A stretch of 64,000 nt of DNA from Geosporobacter ferrireducens. GTDB taxonomy: Bacteria; Bacillota; Clostridia; Peptostreptococcales; Thermotaleaceae. Below, piece after piece: positions 50,747-60,955 of the stretch (positions are counted from its first letter, which is position 1; each line of letters starts with the position of its first letter). The position numbers were made by a program, and so were the translations under genes. Location: NCBI RefSeq assembly GCF_001750685.1, contig NZ_CP017269.1:4877416-4941415 (forward strand), written 5' to 3'. Under the pieces are notes generated by a model. It saw only the letters and a list, made by a program, of their open reading frames with translations. It was not told the origin of the DNA and searched no databases.

Positions 50747-53700
50747 ATGAAAAAGTTCAAACCTTTATCAGAACTGCCTGTAGCCCAACGGGAAAATCAG
50801 ATTTCAGATTTTTGGGACGAAATTGATATTTTAGAAAAAAGTATTCAAAACCGTGAGGGAAAAAAATCCTTTGTATTTTTTGAAGGACCACCTACTGCCA
50901 ACGGTAAACCAGGAATCCATCACGTTATTTCTCGAACGCTGAAGGATTCGGTATGTCGATATAAGACAATGACAGGACATCAGGTAAAACGTAAGGCTGG
51001 ATGGGATACCCATGGTCTCCCTGTGGAAATTGAAGTAGAAAAGCAGCTGAAACTCTCCAGTAAGCAGGATATAGAGGATTATGGGATTGCAGCTTTTAAT
51101 GAAAAATGCCGGGAGTCTGTCTTTTCTTATGAAAAGCAATGGCGTGAAATGACCAGAAGGATGGGTTACTCCATTGATTTGGATCATCCTTATATTACAC
51201 TGAATAATGACTATATTGAGTCCATATGGTGGATCTTAGATAAATATTTTAAAGAAGGATATATCTATGAAGGTCACAAAATTCTTCCTTACTGTCCAAG
51301 GTGCGGAACCGGCCTGGCTTCCCATGAGGTATCTCAGGGATATAAGGAAATTAAGTCTAATACGGTAATTGCAACTTTTAAAAGAAAGGATGCAGATGAA
51401 TATTTTCTCGTATGGACCACAACACCTTGGACCCTTGCTTCCAACGTAGCATTGGCAGTACATCCGGAACATACCTATGTGAAGGTGAGATTCAATGATA
51501 AAGTTTACTATGTAGAAAAAAACTTGGCGCCAAAGGTAATCGGCGGAGAATATGAAGTCTTGGAAGAAATGCCTGGGAAAGCATTAGAATATATAGAATA
51601 CGAGCAATTAATGCCCTTTGTAAAGGCAGAGAAGAAAGCATTTTTTGTTACAGTAGGTGATTTTGTAACAACAGAAGATGGTACGGGAATCGTTCATATT
51701 GCCCCAGCATTTGGAGAAGATGACTATCAAATTGGACGAAAATATGACCTTCCGGTATTACAGCCGGTAAATGAAGAGGGCAAATATATCACAACACCAT
51801 GGGAAGGCAGATTTGTTATGGACTGTGATGTAGACATTATTAAATGGCTTCATGGTGAAGGAAAGCTATTTAAGAAGGAAAAGATGGATCACAACTATCC
51901 ACACTGTTGGAGATGTTCTACGCCACTTTTATACTATGCAAAGCCTAGCTGGTACATTGAAGTTACAAAAATGAAGGAACAACTGATTGCCAATAATAAA
52001 TCTGTATCTTGGTATCCAGACTATGTAGGGGAAAAGCGTTTTGGAAATTGGCTCGAAAACTTAAATGATTGGGCCTTATCCAGAAATCGTTATTGGGGTA
52101 CTCCACTAAACATTTGGCGTTGCGAATGCGGTCATATACAGTCAGTAGGCTCTCGCGCAGAATTAATTGAGAAAGCGGTGGAAACTATTGATGAAAGTGT
52201 GGAATTGCATAGGCCATACGTGGATGATATTCATCTTCGATGTGACAAGTGTGCAGGAACAGCAACCCGTGTAACAGAAGTAATTGACTGCTGGTTTGAC
52301 AGCGGTGCTATGCCATTTGCACAACATCACTATCCTTTTGAAAACAGTGAAAACTTTAATGAATTATTTCCAGCAGACTTTATTTGTGAAGGGATCGATC
52401 AAACCCGTGGATGGTTCTATTCGCTGTTGGCCATTTCCACCTTTGTAAAGGGTGTATCTCCTTATAAAAATGTATTGGTAAATGATCTTATTCTGGATAA
52501 AGAAGGAAGAAAGATGTCCAAGTCCAAAGGAAATACAGTTGATCCATTCCAGCTGTTTGACCAATATGGAGCCGATGTACTGCGATGGTATCTGTTGTAT
52601 GTGTCCCCGGCATGGACGCCGACCCGTTTTGATATAGATGGACTGAAGGAGGTACAAAGCAAGTTCTTTGGTACCATTCGAAATGTATACAACTTCTTTA
52701 CCTTATATGCCAATACAGATGAAATTGATCCGAATGAATTCTTTGTGGCTTATGCAGATAGACCAGAATTGGATCGTTGGATATTGTCAAAATATAACAG
52801 TTTGCTGAAAGCAGTAGAGGGAGAGCTAGCGATCTTTGATTTAACAAAAGCTGTCCGTAAAATTCAAGAGTTTGTAAACGAAGATTTATCTAATTGGTAT
52901 ATTCGAAGAGCGAGACGCCGTTTCTGGGCAACAGAATTAAATGACGACAAAAAAGCAGTTTATAATACAACCTATGAGATTCTTATTGGTATCTCTAAAT
53001 TGGTAGCACCCTTTGCTCCGTTCTTATCCGATGAAATGTATCAAAATTTAACAGGAGAACTTTCAGTACATTTAGCGAATTATCCGGTAGGAAATACTGA
53101 AATGATTGATGATGCAGTAGAAGAGAGAATGGACTTAGTAAGAGACCTCGTGGGACTTGGCCGTGCGGCTCGGGCACAGGCGAAAATCAAGGTGCGGCAG
53201 CCGATTCAAAAGATTCTCATTGACGGCAAATATGAGTCGCTTATTTCAGACTTAGTAGAATTAATTGAAGAGGAACTCAACGTTAAGGATGTAGTATTTG
53301 AGAAAAATCTTCAAGAATATATGAATTTCAGCTTAAAGCCAAACTTCAAGGTTGCCGGGTCCATCTTAGGCCCTAAGATTAAGGAATTGGGAAAGGTTCT
53401 TGCACAGTTAGATGCTGCTGAGGTAGCACCGAAACTGGAAGCCGGAGAACGTATAATGTTAAAGCTCAACGGAGAAGATACTGAGATTTTAAAGGATTAT
53501 GTATTGATTTCCATTTCTGCAAAGGAAGGCTTTACAGTAGAGATGGAAAATAATCTATTTGTAATTCTAGATACAACCTTGACAGAGGAATTGATCGATG
53601 AGGGCTTTGCCCGGGAGTTTATTTCAAAGGTACAGCAAATGCGTAAAAACAATGGCTATGAAATGATGGATCAAATTAAAATCTGCTTCAATGGTGACAA

Positions 53701-53845
53701 AGAAGTAAGCAAAGCGGTCCAAGGACATAAAGAATATATCATGCATGAAACCCTAGCTGTTTCTGTTGAAGAAGTAACGGACATGGACTTAGAAAAGCAA
53801 GATCTAAACGAGCATGAAACCGGTATTAAAATTGAACGTATATAA
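50747..53845 (+). CDS. ileS: Isoleucyl-tRNA synthetase, eukaryotic-like (IleS2) type
   Basis: A 1032-aa class I synthetase that charges tRNA-Ile. The ATP motifs are GPPTANGKPGIHH near residue 47 (HIGH variant) and KEGRKMSKSKGN near 590 (KMSKS). KAGWDTHGLPVEIEVEKQL near 85 and the editing domain (TTTPWTLASNVALAVHP near 225) follow the longer eukaryal/IleS2 pattern; the bacterial C-terminal zinc finger is absent. IleS2 enzymes are generally mupirocin-insensitive. AAAGGATGA precedes the ATG. It is controlled by the T-box just upstream. Confidence 0.94.
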   Translation: MKKFKPLSELPVAQRENQISDFWDEIDILEKSIQNREGKKSFVFFEGPPTANGKPGIHHVISRTLKDSVCRYKTMTGHQVKRKAGWDTHGLPVEIEVEKQLKLSSKQDIEDYGIAAFNEKCRESVFSYEKQWREMTRRMGYSIDLDHPYITLNNDYIESIWWILDKYFKEGYIYEGHKILPYCPRCGTGLASHEVSQGYKEIKSNTVIATFKRKDADEYFLVWTTTPWTLASNVALAVHPEHTYVKVRFNDKVYYVEKNLAPKVIGGEYEVLEEMPGKALEYIEYEQLMPFVKAEKKAFFVTVGDFVTTEDGTGIVHIAPAFGEDDYQIGRKYDLPVLQPVNEEGKYITTPWEGRFVMDCDVDIIKWLHGEGKLFKKEKMDHNYPHCWRCSTPLLYYAKPSWYIEVTKMKEQLIANNKSVSWYPDYVGEKRFGNWLENLNDWALSRNRYWGTPLNIWRCECGHIQSVGSRAELIEKAVETIDESVELHRPYVDDIHLRCDKCAGTATRVTEVIDCWFDSGAMPFAQHHYPFENSENFNELFPADFICEGIDQTRGWFYSLLAISTFVKGVSPYKNVLVNDLILDKEGRKMSKSKGNTVDPFQLFDQYGADVLRWYLLYVSPAWTPTRFDIDGLKEVQSKFFGTIRNVYNFFTLYANTDEIDPNEFFVAYADRPELDRWILSKYNSLLKAVEGELAIFDLTKAVRKIQEFVNEDLSNWYIRRARRRFWATELNDDKKAVYNTTYEILIGISKLVAPFAPFLSDEMYQNLTGELSVHLANYPVGNTEMIDDAVEERMDLVRDLVGLGRAARAQAKIKVRQPIQKILIDGKYESLISDLVELIEEELNVKDVVFEKNLQEYMNFSLKPNFKVAGSILGPKIKELGKVLAQLDAAEVAPKLEAGERIMLKLNGEDTEILKDYVLISISAKEGFTVEMENNLFVILDTTLTEELIDEGFAREFISKVQQMRKNNGYEMMDQIKICFNGDKEVSKAVQGHKEYIMHETLAVSVEEVTDMDLEKQDLNEHETGIKIERI

Positions 53846-53851
53846 AAAAGG

Positions 53852-53879
53852 AAATCAGCCTGATGGGCTGATTTTTTTT
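53852..53879 (+). terminator. Terminator of ileS
   Basis: AAATCAGCC (53852-53860) pairs with GGCTGATTT (53866-53874), T's continue to 53879. Confidence 0.88.
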
Positions 53880-54016
53880 ACATACACAAAGTTATCTTTT
53901 AATTCTCCAGTTTTTGGGTAAATAATAGCAGGAAAAAAGAAAATATTGTAGAATTTTGTAGATTAAGATCTGTTGATAACATCATCGCAGGTATCAATAT
54001 ACAAGGAGATTATTAT

Positions 54017-56452
54017 ATGGATGAGAGAATGGGCGATTTTGATAAAGGACCTATAACTGTTTTGAAATGGAAGCCAGGGAAAACTAAGACTATAGCTTAT
54101 ATATCTCCCAATATGATGCAGTACGGATATCGATCGGAAGACATAATTCAAGAGCGTATTACCTTTTGCAGTATTATTCATCCCGATGATTTAGACAGGG
54201 TTCAAAGGAATCAGCAGCAGTTTATGCTGTCTAACCAAGACTATCTTCAGCAGGAATACCGAATTTGTACAGCTGCAGGAGAGATTCGGTGGATACATAG
54301 TTTAACAGTAATCGTTAAAGAGAAAGATGAAAGTACCTGTCATTGTGAAGAATATTTAGTAGATATAACAGCGCGTAAAAATGCGGAAATTGCCCTAAAG
54401 GAAGCAGAAGCAAAATATAGAAGCATTGTAGATGGGTCCTTTGTAGGGATTTATATTATACAGAATGGTTTATTTTCATACGTGAATGTTCAGATGGCAG
54501 ATATATTCGGATATACAAAAGAAGAGATGCTTTTTAAGGCTGTTCGAGAAATCGTATCCCCAGAAGACTATGGACTGGTATGGGAAAACATTCGAAAAAG
54601 AATCGAAGGGGAAATTGAAAGTATACAATATCAATTTAAAGGTGTCAAAAAAGATAAAAGTATTATTTATATCAAGGTATTAGGCAGCAAAATACTCTAT
54701 AAGGGATCTCCTGCTGTCATTGGCACATTGATTGACATAACAGAGTCAAAGCGCAATGATGAACAATTGCGAATGGCAGCAAAGGTATTTGAAAACACCA
54801 TTGAAGGGGTTGTGGTTACAGACATTGAGGGAACAATTCAGTGGGTAAACCCTGCGTTCAGCAAAATCACCGGCTATAGTGAATCAGAAGCAATAGGAAA
54901 AAATCCTAGGATTTTAAAGTCTCAAAGACATGATGATAAATTTTATAGAGAGATGTGGAAGGATTTAAAAAGAAAGGGGCAATGGCAAGGGGAAATTTGG
55001 AATAGGAGAAAAAATGGAGAAACTTATCCAGAATGGCTTACCATATCTGCTATTAAGGATGAGTCTGGAAAAACGATTCAATACGTATCTGTTTTTAATG
55101 ATATTACAGAACGAATTAAGCGAGAAGAACACATTAAATATCAAGCATACCATGATGCCCTGACAGGTCTCCCAAATCGGTCTTTACTATATGATCGTCT
55201 TTCTATTGCAATAGCCCATGCACATAGGAGCGGTAAGATGATCGCTGTTATGATGCTGGATCTAGATCGTTTTAAGCGCATTAATGATACTTTGGGACAT
55301 CCTGTTGGAGATATTTTACTCCAGGAAGTAGGAAGGCGATTAGTAAATTGTCTTCGCGAAGGGGATACGGTATCAAGGCTTGGGGGTGACGAATTTGCTG
55401 TGATTCTAGAAGATATACATAGTGTAGAAAGTGTGATCAAAGTAGCGCAAAAAATTCTGCGTAAGATGGATAAGCCTGTACGCATTAAAGCCCATGATTT
55501 ACATATAAGTACCAGTATTGGCATTAGCTTATATCCAGCTGATGGACAGGATGTAGATACGCTGTTGAAACATGCAGATACTGCCATGTTTCAAGCAAAG
55601 CAGGGTGGTAGAAACCAACACAGGCTTTATACACCCAAAATGAACGACAAGGCATTGCAACGATTGGCCATGGAGAATGAGTTGCGAAAAGCTTTAGAAA
55701 GAGAAGAATTTCTGATATATTATCAGCCAAAGCTAGATTTAAGCTCTGGCAGAGTGGTTGGTGCGGAGGCATTGGTAAGATGGAAGCATCCTCAGCTAGG
55801 CTTTCTATCCCCTGTTGAATTTATTCCTCTGGCAGAAGAAACAGGCCTGATAAAACCCCTAGGGGATTTTGTACTTCGGACTGCCTGTTTACAAAATAAA
55901 CGATGGCAAGATAGTGGGGTGAAGAAAATATGCATTTCAGTGAATTTATCTGCCGTTCAATTTCAGCAGAAAAACTTATTGCATAAGGTTACGAATTGCC
56001 TGTCTGAAGTTGGATTGGATCCGTGCTATCTCGAACTGGAGATTACGGAAAGCAGTGCTATTCAGAATCCACAGTTAACGATAAAAGTATTAAAAGAATT
56101 TAAAAGGCTGGGTATCCAGTTGTCGATTGATGATTTTGGTACGGGTTATTCTTCATTGGGATTGCTGAATCAGCTGCCACTAGATAAGCTGAAGATTGAC
56201 AAATCCTTTATTAAAGATATTACTTCGGATAAGGACAATCAAGCTATTGTTTCGGCGATTATCGCTATGTCCCGAAATCTAGGTATAAAAGTAGTGGCAG
56301 AAGGTGTGGAAACCATAGACCAGATGCTGTACCTTAAAAACCATCAGTGTGATCAAATTCAAGGCTATTTAATTAGTCCGCCTATACCCGCAGAAGATTT
56401 CGAAAAATTTCTCATACATAATTATCATGAAGAAACATTTTTAGTCTATTAA
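54017..56452 (+). CDS. PAS-GGDEF-EAL cyclic-di-GMP signalling protein
   Basis: A cytoplasmic 811-aa protein with no membrane segments. Three PAS domains span about residues 15-120, 130-240 and 250-370; a GGDEF domain (375-545) with the intact RLGGDEF motif and an RxxD inhibitory site (REGD) five residues before GGDEF; and an EAL domain (550-805) with GAEALVRWKHP, ISVNLSAVQFQ and DDFGTGYSSLGLL. It could both make and break c-di-GMP; which dominates is unknown, and the sensory PAS domains may switch it. AAGGAGAT precedes the ATG. A c-di-GMP-I riboswitch lies 3 kb downstream on a chemoreceptor gene. Confidence 0.92.
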   Translation: MDERMGDFDKGPITVLKWKPGKTKTIAYISPNMMQYGYRSEDIIQERITFCSIIHPDDLDRVQRNQQQFMLSNQDYLQQEYRICTAAGEIRWIHSLTVIVKEKDESTCHCEEYLVDITARKNAEIALKEAEAKYRSIVDGSFVGIYIIQNGLFSYVNVQMADIFGYTKEEMLFKAVREIVSPEDYGLVWENIRKRIEGEIESIQYQFKGVKKDKSIIYIKVLGSKILYKGSPAVIGTLIDITESKRNDEQLRMAAKVFENTIEGVVVTDIEGTIQWVNPAFSKITGYSESEAIGKNPRILKSQRHDDKFYREMWKDLKRKGQWQGEIWNRRKNGETYPEWLTISAIKDESGKTIQYVSVFNDITERIKREEHIKYQAYHDALTGLPNRSLLYDRLSIAIAHAHRSGKMIAVMMLDLDRFKRINDTLGHPVGDILLQEVGRRLVNCLREGDTVSRLGGDEFAVILEDIHSVESVIKVAQKILRKMDKPVRIKAHDLHISTSIGISLYPADGQDVDTLLKHADTAMFQAKQGGRNQHRLYTPKMNDKALQRLAMENELRKALEREEFLIYYQPKLDLSSGRVVGAEALVRWKHPQLGFLSPVEFIPLAEETGLIKPLGDFVLRTACLQNKRWQDSGVKKICISVNLSAVQFQQKNLLHKVTNCLSEVGLDPCYLELEITESSAIQNPQLTIKVLKEFKRLGIQLSIDDFGTGYSSLGLLNQLPLDKLKIDKSFIKDITSDKDNQAIVSAIIAMSRNLGIKVVAEGVETIDQMLYLKNHQCDQIQGYLISPPIPAEDFEKFLIHNYHEETFLVY

Positions 56453-56550
56453 ATGAATAAAAACAAAAGGATATTATAAATAGAGACAGAATATTATAAG
56501 GTATTCTGTTTTTATAGTAGATAGAGCATTAAGAGAGTGAGGGGGAGATC

Positions 56551-57492
56551 ATGCGATTTATTGATTTTCATTGTGATACAATATTGCAGTTGATGACGGA
56601 GCGGAAAGCGCTGCATCTAAACAGCAACAGATTTTGTGTAGATATTGAGAAGCTCCGTCGCAGCAATTCAATGGCTCAGTTTTTTGCATTATATATCAAC
56701 TACCGGGGCGAAAAAGATCCGTTGGAGACTTGTCTGGAGATGGCAGATAAGTTTTTTGAAGAACTAGCAGAAAATGAAAGAGAAATAAGTTTAGCAAGAA
56801 ATTATAATGAAGTGATGGCAAATGATAAACAAGGGAAAATTTCAGCATTTTTGACCATAGAGGAAGGTGGAGCGCTGAAGGGTGAACTTTATCATTTAAG
56901 AAATTTTTACCGTTTAGGGGTAAGGTTGATTACATTAACCTGGAATTACCCAAATGAGATCGGATATCCAAACTGTCATCCGGAGTTTAAAAATTTAGGC
57001 CTCACAGGCTTCGGCGAAGAAGTGGTGAAAGAGATGAATCATTTAGGCATGCTGATTGATGTATCCCACTTGTCCGATCAAGGGTTTTATGATGTAGCAA
57101 GGCTTTCGAAGAGACCTTTTATTGCCTCTCATTCTAATGCCAGAGGGGTCACAAATCACAGCCGCAATCTGACAGATGAGATGATTCGGATTCTAGCAGA
57201 AAAGGGCGGTGTAATGGGGATCAACTTTGAAAAGGAATTTTTAGGTAATCCGCTGCAAAGTCGAGTAGAAGATATGGTGCGCCATATCCGGCATATTAGA
57301 AATGTAGGGGGCATAGATGTCATTGCTATTGGTTCTGATTTTGACGGCACCAGTCCTGAACTGGAGATTGCAGATATAAGTGAGTTGGGAAAATTAGTTA
57401 TAGAATTGAAGAAAAATAAGTTCAATGAGGATGAGATCGAAAAGATATGTTATAAAAATGGACTAAGAGTTATTAAAGATGTATTATTATAA
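56551..57492 (+). CDS. Membrane dipeptidase family protein (M19)
   Basis: A 313-aa zinc dipeptidase of the renal dipeptidase family. The N-terminal FIDFHCDTILQLM holds the HxD ligands, TIEEGGAL near residue 110 the bridging glutamate, LIDVSHLSDQGFYDVARLS near 167 and IASHSNARGV near 190 further histidines, and IGSDFDGT near 265 the aspartate. Bacterial members hydrolyse dipeptides, often with a D-amino acid second residue. GAGGGGGAGATC precedes the ATG. It has no signal peptide, so it is cytoplasmic. It is convergent with the chemoreceptor gene. Confidence 0.9.
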   Translation: MRFIDFHCDTILQLMTERKALHLNSNRFCVDIEKLRRSNSMAQFFALYINYRGEKDPLETCLEMADKFFEELAENEREISLARNYNEVMANDKQGKISAFLTIEEGGALKGELYHLRNFYRLGVRLITLTWNYPNEIGYPNCHPEFKNLGLTGFGEEVVKEMNHLGMLIDVSHLSDQGFYDVARLSKRPFIASHSNARGVTNHSRNLTDEMIRILAEKGGVMGINFEKEFLGNPLQSRVEDMVRHIRHIRNVGGIDVIAIGSDFDGTSPELEIADISELGKLVIELKKNKFNEDEIEKICYKNGLRVIKDVLL

Positions 57493-57497
57493 AAGGC

Positions 57498-57534
57498 TAT
57501 AAAAGACGCGTATCTTGGATACGCGTCTTTTATA
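57498..57534. terminator. Bidirectional terminator between dipeptidase and chemoreceptor genes
   Basis: A perfect 17-base stem (57498-57514 with 57518-57534; core GACGCGTATC/GATACGCGTC) around loop TTG, with A/T-rich ends so that a U-tract exists on each strand. The two genes converge here. Confidence 0.9.
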
Positions 57535-57542
57535 ATAAATTT

Positions 57543-59516
57543 TTATAATTTAAAGTTGTTTACAGATACTTTTAATTGTTTGGCTAATTCATGCAATTCC
57601 TCGATGGAGGTATTGATATATTCTAAAGAAGCAGTTTGTTCTTCAGTGGATGCAGCTACTTCTTCTGTGCTTGCAGCGGTCTCTTGAGAGATCGCTGAAA
57701 TGCTGTCGATCTCGGAAGCAATGGACTTACCTTCAGCCGTTGCAGATTGTGTAGCTGTAGTGATGTCTTTTACTTGCAGTGTAATGCGTTGTACATTGTC
57801 CATGATCTTTCTAAAAACTTCTGTAGTATTTCTGGTATTCTTTTCTTGCTCAACGATGGTTTCTGTTGCTGAATCTGATTCACGCACTGCTGCATTAATG
57901 GCACTTTGTATATCTTTGATTAATTGCTGAATTTTTTCTGTAGACTTTTGTGATTCTTCTGCCAGCTTTCTTACTTCATCGGCAACTACTGCAAAACCTT
58001 TCCCGTGTTCTCCTGCTCTGGCTGCTTCAATGGCAGCGTTAAGGGCAAGAAGATTTGTTTGGGAAGAAATACCTTGAATTACCTCAACAATCTCACCAAT
58101 TTGCAGAGATTTTTCATTCAAAGATAGAATGGTGTCTGCAACATGACGCACAGTAATACTGCTTTCTTTCATTTTTTGTTCCTGCTCTTCAACCGTTTTT
58201 ACACCGTGAGTGATGAAACTTTCTGCGTCGAAAGCAGATTCAAAGGATTCCATACTAATTTTTGTGATATAGTCAATAGAGTCTACGATGCTGCGAACGG
58301 ATTCAGAACTTGTTTGAACACTTTTTGCCTGTTCATCACTTCCTAAAGCCAGTTGACTAATGGCTTCTGCAATTTGTGTTGCAACGATATTGGTTTGTTG
58401 TGAGGATTCCAACACGGTTGTTGAAGTGGTACCGATTTGTTCAGAAGCAAGGAGTATTTTCTTAATTAAATCCTTAAGATTGTCTCGCATGTTGTGAAAG
58501 GAGTTTGCAAGATTGCCAATTTCATCCTGGGTATGGATTGAAAAATCATAAGCGAGGTTACCCTTGGCAAATTCACTAGATGCTTCTACCAATACGGTAA
58601 TTGGTTTAAGCAGATAAAGAGAAAATGCATACCCGATCAAAATAGAGATAAGGAGAACAATTCCTATTATTACGATGGTTTCTTGCTTGGCGGTCTGTAC
58701 TGGGGCATAGGCTTCTGCATAAGGTTGTCTTACAACGACGGGCCATCCTACAAGAGGAACTGTTGTATAAGCGCCAAAGATATGTGCATCTTTATATATG
58801 TAGTCTTCATTGCCCCTTTGTCCCTGCAGAGCCTTTGCTACAGCAGGAATATCTGCCACATTTTCCTGAGCGTCTACCATTGCGGTATCCGGATGCGCTA
58901 ATATCTGCCCTTGATTATCGGTGATAAAGGCATAACCTGTTTCGCCTAAAATGATTCTTTTGCGCATTTCTTCTATAACAGAAAGGTCTAAGGTTCCGCC
59001 GATGGTTCCGGTAAATTCTCCATTAAGACCTAAAATCGGTGTTACAATAACGACTGAAGGCTTTCCTGTGGTTCTAGATATAAGCACGTCACTAATCGTA
59101 GTTTTTTTACTAGCTAATACAGCTTTCATATAATCCCGTTCACTTAGATCGTCAAACTGATCCCTGCCATCAGAACGGGCTACCTGCATGCCTGTAGTAT
59201 CTGAGGCGAAAATTACTGCAAAGCTGGTATGCTCTTTAATTAATGCTTCTAAAATGTTTTTCTGATCATTAGGATCAAAAGCCCGCACATGAGGAAGTGA
59301 GGCGATTCCCTCAAGAACCGTAACATTCTGGGTTAAAAACAAATTGATTTCATGGCTAAGGTTGTCCGCTAGACCTGTTGCAGTGCTGGTAAGGCTATCC
59401 TGAAGGCTGTTCATCTGGCTTTTTGCAGACATATATCCTACAGTGGATACGGAGGATACAGTTAATACAATAAGCAGTAGGATGATTTTTGTACGTAGTG
59501 TAATCCGGTTTAGCAT
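57543..59516 (-). CDS. Methyl-accepting chemotaxis protein with dCache sensor
   Basis: A 657-aa transmembrane chemoreceptor. TM1 is at residues 11-30, an extracellular dCache-type sensor at 35-275 ([40 protein letters not shown]), TM2 near 282-302, then HAMP and the cytoplasmic signalling coil. The hairpin tip contains [20 protein letters not shown] and then [20 protein letters not shown], the conserved CheA/CheW contact. AAGGAGAG precedes the ATG. A class-I c-di-GMP riboswitch lies about 75-160 bases upstream in its leader, so expression should follow c-di-GMP levels. Ligands of the sensor are probably amino acids, but this is not read directly. Confidence 0.93.
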   Translation of the reverse strand: MLNRITLRTKIILLLIVLTVSSVSTVGYMSAKSQMNSLQDSLTSTATGLADNLSHEINLFLTQNVTVLEGIASLPHVRAFDPNDQKNILEALIKEHTSFAVIFASDTTGMQVARSDGRDQFDDLSERDYMKAVLASKKTTISDVLISRTTGKPSVVIVTPILGLNGEFTGTIGGTLDLSVIEEMRKRIILGETGYAFITDNQGQILAHPDTAMVDAQENVADIPAVAKALQGQRGNEDYIYKDAHIFGAYTTVPLVGWPVVVRQPYAEAYAPVQTAKQETIVIIGIVLLISILIGYAFSLYLLKPITVLVEASSEFAKGNLAYDFSIHTQDEIGNLANSFHNMRDNLKDLIKKILLASEQIGTTSTTVLESSQQTNIVATQIAEAISQLALGSDEQAKSVQTSSESVRSIVDSIDYITKISMESFESAFDAESFITHGVKTVEEQEQKMKESSITVRHVADTILSLNEKSLQIGEIVEVIQGISSQTNLLALNAAIEAARAGEHGKGFAVVADEVRKLAEESQKSTEKIQQLIKDIQSAINAAVRESDSATETIVEQEKNTRNTTEVFRKIMDNVQRITLQVKDITTATQSATAEGKSIASEIDSISAISQETAASTEEVAASTEEQTASLEYINTSIEELHELAKQLKVSVNNFKL

Positions 59517-59592
59517 ACTATTCTCTCCTTTTTTATTGATTTTGCTCAGATCGATAGTTGGACAAATAAGAAAAGAATATAAGGAGTTTTGA

Positions 59593-59677
59593 CAGCTCGA
59601 CGATCATAGTATGGCTACGTTAGACCCGTGGCTTTGCGTCCTTATTTTTCAATAAGTTTGCCTTGTCGAATGAGCTG
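59593..59677 (-). promoter_or_regulatory. Cyclic-di-GMP-I (GEMM) riboswitch upstream of the chemoreceptor
   Basis: Read on the reverse strand, CAGCTC (59672-59677) and GAGCTG (59593-59598) close the aptamer. Inside are AAGGCAAAC (59655-59663), a short stem capped by GAAA (the tetraloop), and GGACGCAAAGCC (59630-59641) followed by ACGGGTCT. These are the signature pieces of the GEMM-I aptamer. No clear terminator follows; CTCCTT (59581-59586) can pair with the AAGGAG ribosome site (59525-59530), so control of translation is possible. Confidence 0.88.
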
Positions 59678-59769
59678 CATCTTTTTCGTGTTTTCTAGTG
59701 GATTTGACAATGCAGATTCTTGACAGAGTGATGAAATCTAAGTATTTAGATTTATTTAATCATAATTAC

Positions 59770-59797
59770 TATATAAGGAAAGGGATTGGATTGTCAA
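59770..59797 (-). promoter_or_regulatory. Promoter of the riboswitch-chemoreceptor transcript
   Basis: On the reverse strand TTGACA (59797-59792) and TATATA (59775-59770) have a 16-base spacer, upstream of the riboswitch. The rest of 59798-60010 shows only the upstream region of the DUF2935 gene. Confidence 0.7.
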
Positions 59798-60010
59798 CCA
59801 AATTTCTACAAGAAAATACAGTATTTTACTGTAAACGACAAAAAATAGGCTTATATACCTAAAATGTATAAAAATTAACAAAAAAGAAAACAGCCTTTAT
59901 ACAATCCAATAAAAATTTATTGAAGGGGAGGCAAAGTTTTGGTCAAGATAGACAAGACATCCAACATATAATATACCAACTATACCAATGTCACTTAGAG
60001 GGGGAATTTT

Positions 60011-60778
60011 ATGTTGAATTTAAGGGAAGAAATTATTTTTTGGACAGAAATAATGCGAGATCATAGTGAATTTCAGTATACTACACTGTCACCGAGGGAA
60101 GTGGAGTACATAGGACAAGCGCAGTATTACATGCAGCTTTTTGAAAGCTTAAATCAAGAAGCAAAAGGATATAAGGATAAATCTACACCGGCTGATGAAG
60201 CAAATCTAATTCAAAAGAACATGACGGCTTTGTTAAATTTTATTCAATTTAAAAGATCAATCGTCTATCGTTTGATGACCTGTAGCATAGAAATAGGTCT
60301 GCCGCCTTCCTTTATCAATCATATGATTAATGAAGCCATGGAATATTATAGAGTGCTTTGTATGGCTCAAGGCACAATGCCTATGAATATCGCATTAGAA
60401 AACATCAGATTGCACAACATATGGCTTCCGGATGCGTCGGGCCATGCTTCTGCAGTTGGCGCTGAATTAGACCCTGTAGAAACAAAACTAATCAAAAAGG
60501 CAGAGTATTTTGTAAAAACCTTTGATAAGCTTTTCAAGAAAGCCGTAGAGATGTACCAGATATTTGAGAGAACAGGGTTGCAAGATGGATCCTTAGGATA
60601 TTTCAATGAAGAGGTTGCAAAGGAAATAGACGCATTTATCTGTTATCTGGAAGAAGTCAAGACAGCAAGAGAACAGTGTGTCGTGCAGGCAACAGGCATA
60701 TTTGGCCCACTGATGCCGGATCATATGATACGAGAAGAAAAATATTATCTTTATCGCATCCAATTGCTTTACAAATAA
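60011..60778 (+). CDS. DUF2935 protein
   Basis: A 255-aa all-helical protein with two similar halves, as in the DUF2935 family. Half one starts LREEIIFWTEIMRDHSEFQY, half two IALENIRLHNIWLPDASGHA; HS, HN and HA histidines, with E residues in INEAMEYYRVL and PDHMIREEKYYL, could bind a metal in hemerythrin-like fashion. The function is unknown. GAGGGGGAATTTT precedes the ATG. Relatives are common in spore-forming Firmicutes. It is monocistronic. Confidence 0.8.
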   Translation: MLNLREEIIFWTEIMRDHSEFQYTTLSPREVEYIGQAQYYMQLFESLNQEAKGYKDKSTPADEANLIQKNMTALLNFIQFKRSIVYRLMTCSIEIGLPPSFINHMINEAMEYYRVLCMAQGTMPMNIALENIRLHNIWLPDASGHASAVGAELDPVETKLIKKAEYFVKTFDKLFKKAVEMYQIFERTGLQDGSLGYFNEEVAKEIDAFICYLEEVKTAREQCVVQATGIFGPLMPDHMIREEKYYLYRIQLLYK

Positions 60779-60785
60779 AGTCCTC

Positions 60786-60832
60786 AAAAAACCCTCTGTA
60801 AAGGGAGCAGTACTTTTAACAGGGGGTTTTTT
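60786..60832 (+). terminator. Terminator after the DUF2935 gene
   Basis: AAAAAACCCTCTGT (60786-60799) pairs with ACAGGGGGTTTTTT (60819-60832), one G-T pair. Confidence 0.85.
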
Positions 60833-60955
60833 GTTTTTATACATGAAACAAGCACGAAAGGTTTCTTAAAATAATATGATGCAGTATGGTTTGGATCAAT
60901 ATAAATTCTAGCATGGTGAATTGTGACAACTTTATAAGAGCAGGGAGGAAGCGTT

